Shown here piece by piece: positions 61,104-64,000 of a stretch of DNA of 64,000 bases; positions within the stretch are counted from its first letter, which is position 1; each line of letters starts with the position of its first letter. The notes below the pieces were generated by a model. The model was not told the DNA's origin. It searched no databases and worked only from the letters and a program-made list of their open reading frames with translations. The DNA is taken from the NCBI RefSeq assembly GCF_001202025.1, contig NZ_LGHS01000046.1:124001-188000 (forward strand), given 5' to 3'. The position numbers and the translations under genes were made by a program. Source of the stretch: Pseudorhodobacter aquimaris (GTDB lineage Bacteria; Pseudomonadota; Alphaproteobacteria; Rhodobacterales; Rhodobacteraceae).

Positions 61104-62483
61104 ATGGAAAGCATGACCCGTAGCAATGATATGTCCGATGTGGTGGAGGCTGACCGCGCCCATATCTGGCATCACCTGACGCAGCATAAACCGTTTGAGA
61201 CAACTGACCCCCGGATCATCGTCGAAGGCAAGGGCATGCGGGTTTGGGATGCCAAGGGAGCCGAGCTTCTGGACGCGGTCTCGGGCGGGGTCTGGACGGT
61301 AAACGTCGGCTATGGCCGTGAGAGCATCGCCCGCGCGATCTATGATCAGGTGCTGAAAATGAATTTTTACGGCGCGTCGGTCGGCTCGGTCCCCGGTGCG
61401 CAATTTGCCGAGCGGTTGATCGAGAAAATGCCGGGGATGAGCCGCGTTTTCTATGCCACCTCCGGGTCAGAGGCCAATGAGAAAGCCTTCAAGATGATCC
61501 GCCAGATCTCGGCGCGTCATCACGGCGGCAAGAAGTACAAGATCCTGTACCGCAACCGCGATTACCACGGGTCAACACTGGCCACGATGTCAGCCGGTGG
61601 CCAGAATGAGCGTAACGTCCAATACGGCCCCTTTGCGCCGGGGTTCGTCGAGGTGCCGCATTGCTGTGAATACCGCAAACAGTGGGATGGTGAGGATTAC
61701 GGCATTCGCGCCGCCAATGCGATCGAAGAGGTGATCTTGCGCGAAGGCCCCGATACCGTGGGGGGCCTGTGCCTTGAGCCGGTCACAGCGGGCGGCGGCG
61801 TGATCACCCCCCCTGCTGGCTATTGGGAGCGGGTTCAGGAAATCTGCCAGAAGTACAACATCTTGCTGCATATCGACGAGGTTGTCTGCGGGATGGGGCG
61901 TACGGGCACTTGGTTCGGTTATCAGAACTACGGGATCAAACCGGATTTTGTGACTTTGGCCAAGGGTGTTGCCTCGGGCTATGCCGCGATTTCCTGCATG
62001 GTCACGAATGAGAAGGTGTTTGAACAGTTCAAGGATGATCCAAGCGATCCGCTGTCTTATTTCCGCGACATCTCTACCTTTGGTGGCTGTACGGCGGGGC
62101 CTGCGGCGGCGCTGGAAAACCTGCGGATTCTTGAGGATGAGGACCTGTTGGGCAATACCCTGAAGATGGAAGCGCGGCTGATGGGCAATCTGCACAACCT
62201 GATGGACAAGCATCGGGTGATTGGGGATGTGCGCGGCAAGGGCCTGTTCTGTGGTGCCGAGCTGGTTTCGGACCGTGAGACCAAAGAACCGGCCGATGAA
62301 AAGCGGGTTGCCGCCGTGGTTGCCGATTGTGCCGCCCAGGGCGTGTTGATCGGGATGACCAACCGCAGCCTGACGGGATTGAACAATACGCTGTGCCTTT
62401 CGCCGGCCCTGATCGCCAATGCGGATGATATCGACCAGATCACCAATGCGATCGACAAGGCATTGACCAAGGTGTTTTCCTGA
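61104..62483 (+). CDS. tpa: Taurine--pyruvate aminotransferase
   Basis: Tpa moves the amino group of taurine to pyruvate, giving sulfoacetaldehyde and alanine, the first step of taurine use. The 459-residue class-III PLP enzyme is close to known Tpa along its length: HIWHHLTQHKPFETTDPRII, AVSGGVWTVNVGYGRESIAR, MPGMSRVFYATSGSEANEKA, YKILYRNRDYHGSTLATMSA, EPVTAGGGVITPPAGYWERV, HIDEVVCGMGRTGTWFGYQN and TLAKGVASGYA, with the PLP lysine at about residue 287. The ATG at 61104 follows AAAGGTG; ATGs at 61113 and 61131 are alternatives. Sulfoacetaldehyde acetyltransferase (xsc) and pta must lie outside the window. Confidence 0.95.
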   Translation: MESMTRSNDMSDVVEADRAHIWHHLTQHKPFETTDPRIIVEGKGMRVWDAKGAELLDAVSGGVWTVNVGYGRESIARAIYDQVLKMNFYGASVGSVPGAQFAERLIEKMPGMSRVFYATSGSEANEKAFKMIRQISARHHGGKKYKILYRNRDYHGSTLATMSAGGQNERNVQYGPFAPGFVEVPHCCEYRKQWDGEDYGIRAANAIEEVILREGPDTVGGLCLEPVTAGGGVITPPAGYWERVQEICQKYNILLHIDEVVCGMGRTGTWFGYQNYGIKPDFVTLAKGVASGYAAISCMVTNEKVFEQFKDDPSDPLSYFRDISTFGGCTAGPAAALENLRILEDEDLLGNTLKMEARLMGNLHNLMDKHRVIGDVRGKGLFCGAELVSDRETKEPADEKRVAAVVADCAAQGVLIGMTNRSLTGLNNTLCLSPALIANADDIDQITNAIDKALTKVFS

Positions 62484-62506
62484 ACACCCCGATTAAGATC
62501 ACAAGC

Positions 62507-62544
62507 ACAGCCCGAGAGCCTCGCGTGGTTTCCCGGGCTGTTCT
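62507..62544 (+). terminator. Possible terminator after tpa
   Basis: ACAGCCCG (62507-62514) pairs with CGGGCTGT (62534-62541), enclosing a 19-base loop, followed by TCTT. It lies 24 bases past the tpa stop and before the tauR promoter region. The long loop and short U-run make it a weak candidate. Confidence 0.45.
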
Positions 62545-62573
62545 TATGGGTTGACAAACCGGCACCGGTCGCG

Positions 62574-62593
62574 CGCAACTAGGTCCAGTTGCG
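62574..62593. promoter_or_regulatory. Palindrome containing a TauR-like motif just before tauR
   Basis: CGCAACT (62574-62580) and AGTTGCG (62587-62593) are perfect arms around AGGTCC. Within it, the minus strand reads CTGGACCTAG (62588-62579), close to the repeats before tpa. A TTGACA (62551-62556) lies upstream. Position 18-38 bases before the start codon fits an autorepressor site. Confidence 0.55.
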
Positions 62594-62611
62594 TCGTGAC
62601 ATGAGGCCAGA

Positions 62612-64000
62612 ATGGCGATCCCGCCCGAGACATTTTTCCTGCCCGCAAATCTGCAAGGCAGCTTGCAGCAAGGCATCCGGCAGCTGGTTGCCAACGGGAT
62701 CGTCGAAGGACGGTTTCGGGCCGGTGAAAAGATGCCCTCCAGCCGCGGTTTGGCGGCGCATCTGGGGGTGAGCCGGATTACCGTGACGCTTGCCTATGCC
62801 GATCTGGTTGCCTCGGATTATCTGACATCGCGGGGGCGGTCGGGGTATTTCGTGTCATCAAGCGCCCCCCGTCAGCCAGAGTTCGCGCCGTGCCCGCAGG
62901 TCGCCGCCGATCAGGTGGATTATGCCATCCGTACCGGCGCGCGGTTTTCAGGGACAGAGATGCTTAAACGCCCGCCGGATTGGGCAAGCTTTCGTTTCCC
63001 CTTCATTTACGGTCAGGCGGATGCAAGCCTGTTTGATCATCAAAACTGGCGGCAATGCGCGTTGCGGGCCTTGGGCAAGCGTGATTTTGAGGCGCTGACG
63101 AGCGATTATTACGACCGTGATGATCCGTTGCTGATCGAATATATCCTGCGCAACATCCTGCCGCGGCGCGGGATAGAGGCGGGTTCGGGGCAGGTCTTGT
63201 TGACCATGGGCGCCCAGAATGCACTTTGGCTGGCGGGACAGGTCTTGACCGGGCCGGGGGTGCGGACGGTGCTGGAAAACCCCAGCTACCCCAGCCTGCG
63301 CGGGATATTGGCGCAGACGGGCGGCATGGTGGATTGGGTGGATGTCGACAGCGACGGCTTGCCGCCCGAGGCCCTGCCACGGGATGTCGATGTGGTCTTT
63401 ACCACCGCCAGCCACCATTGCCCGACCAATGCGACCATGCCGATGGCGCGCAGGCGGGCGCTGCTGGAGGCGGCAAGCGCGCAGGATTTCGTCATCGTAG
63501 AGGATGATTACGAGTTCGAGATGTCCTTTCTCAAGGCGGTCTCGCCCGCGCTCAAATCCCTCGACCGCGAAGGGCGGGTGATCTATGTGGGGTCCTTCTC
63601 TAAATCGATTTTTCCGGGGCTGCGCTTGGGCTATATTGTCGCCCCCGAAGGTTTCATCCGCGAGGCCCGCGCCCTGCGTGCCCTGACCCTGCGCCATCCG
63701 CCGGGGCATATCCAGCGTACGGCAGCCTATTTCCTGTCACTGGGGCATTATGATGCCTTGGTTAACAGGATGAAACAGGCCTTCAGGCGGCGGCGTCTGG
63801 CCATGGATGAGGCGATTGAGGCGGCGGGCCTTTGTGTGGCCGGGCAGGGGGGTGTGGGGGGCTCCAGTTTCTGGATGGCGGCGCCCGAAGGGGTGGATAC
63901 CGAAATACTGGCGCGGGATCTGCATCATGAGGGTGTCTTGATAGAGCCGGGCCGCGTGTTCTTTGACCCTGCGAATGCCCCGCGCAACTATTACCGGCTG
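62612..64000 (+). CDS. tauR: MocR-family (GntR-type) regulator TauR, C-terminal end cut by window edge
   Basis: The open frame from the ATG at 62612 covers 463 codons to the window edge without a stop; only a few residues should be missing. Residues 1-75 form a GntR winged helix (QQGIRQLVANGIVEGRFRAG, KMPSSRGLAAHLGVSRITVT, LAYADLVASDYLTSRGRSGY). The rest is an aminotransferase-like domain: LTSDYYDRDDPLLIEYILRN, VLLTMGAQNALWLAGQVLTG, TTASHHCPTNATMPMARRRA, VIVEDDYEFEMSF and VGSFSKSIFPGLRLGYIVAP with the PLP lysine at residue 331. Beside tpa this is TauR, the taurine-dependent activator known from Rhodobacter. TauR-like motifs lie before tpa and before its own start. Confidence 0.92.
   Translation, partial: MAIPPETFFLPANLQGSLQQGIRQLVANGIVEGRFRAGEKMPSSRGLAAHLGVSRITVTLAYADLVASDYLTSRGRSGYFVSSSAPRQPEFAPCPQVAADQVDYAIRTGARFSGTEMLKRPPDWASFRFPFIYGQADASLFDHQNWRQCALRALGKRDFEALTSDYYDRDDPLLIEYILRNILPRRGIEAGSGQVLLTMGAQNALWLAGQVLTGPGVRTVLENPSYPSLRGILAQTGGMVDWVDVDSDGLPPEALPRDVDVVFTTASHHCPTNATMPMARRRALLEAASAQDFVIVEDDYEFEMSFLKAVSPALKSLDREGRVIYVGSFSKSIFPGLRLGYIVAPEGFIREARALRALTLRHPPGHIQRTAAYFLSLGHYDALVNRMKQAFRRRRLAMDEAIEAAGLCVAGQGGVGGSSFWMAAPEGVDTEILARDLHHEGVLIEPGRVFFDPANAPRNYYRL

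Overview
The window reads as a GC-rich alphaproteobacterial chromosome, most likely a member of the Rhodobacterales (Roseobacter/Rhodobacter type). The signs are the oxygen-dependent cob pathway in one block, the ctaC-ctaB-ctaG-ctaE order, a RibB protein with a degenerate GTP cyclohydrolase II half, BioMN-like ECF genes, and a taurine block with a TauR-like MocR regulator. Genes are tightly packed with many 4- or 8-base stop/start overlaps. I saw no rRNA, tRNA, CRISPR array or insertion sequence.

Layout. 1-610: start of a peptide/oligosaccharide-type ABC binding protein, running off the left edge. 913-3994: a GlcNAc operon (kinase, SIS-domain deaminase-like protein, NagA). 3974-21255: a large cobalamin locus. 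On the minus strand, a B12 riboswitch (18872-19084) heads DUF1636-cobW-cobN-cobG-cobH-cobI-cobJ; after cobK on the opposite strand, cobL-cobE-cobM-cobB-cobA follow, then a second B12 riboswitch (5502-5659) heads cbiM-cobF. On the plus strand lie cobO-cobQ and an APH-type kinase. 22249-23557: an ECF transporter T and A pair without an S component. 23650-28556: a glycine-zipper lipoprotein, gabT, an unknown protein, aatA, an XRE regulator with sdhE, and a MarR regulator. 28561-33140: a capsule module (kpsC, Wza-like exporter, kpsS). 33300-36082: ribE, ribB(A), ribH, nusB. 36153-36678: a small membrane protein and a candidate structured RNA with its terminator. 36690-41744: tldD, then aa3 oxidase genes ctaC, ctaB, a small ORF, ctaG, ctaE. 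41829-47180: SURF1, thrC, an M16 peptidase, a GNAT enzyme and a GlcD-like flavoprotein. 47316-50176: apt, mtnP, a GNAT enzyme and an EcsC-family protein. 50180-53769: uxuA-uxuB and a frameshifted AGE-family isomerase. 53869-57761: ychF, trpA, a glutamine-synthetase-family enzyme, msrB. 57921-64000: a TRAP transporter, taurine-pyruvate aminotransferase and TauR (cut by the right edge).

How it fits together. The cob block supplies nearly all of the aerobic corrin-ring route from uroporphyrinogen III to cobyric acid (CobA, I, G, J, M, F, K, L, H, B, N, O, Q). CobS, CobT, CobR, CobC/D, CobP, CobU and CobV must lie elsewhere. Both minus-strand halves look to be under B12 feedback, and the second half starts with a cobalt-uptake S component (CbiM). 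The right end looks like taurine catabolism: tpa has two direct repeats of the form CTGGAC(T/C)TAW upstream, and tauR has a related motif inside a palindrome just before its start.

All positions and motifs were read by eye from the sequence. Family assignments rest on remembered family features; no searches were run.
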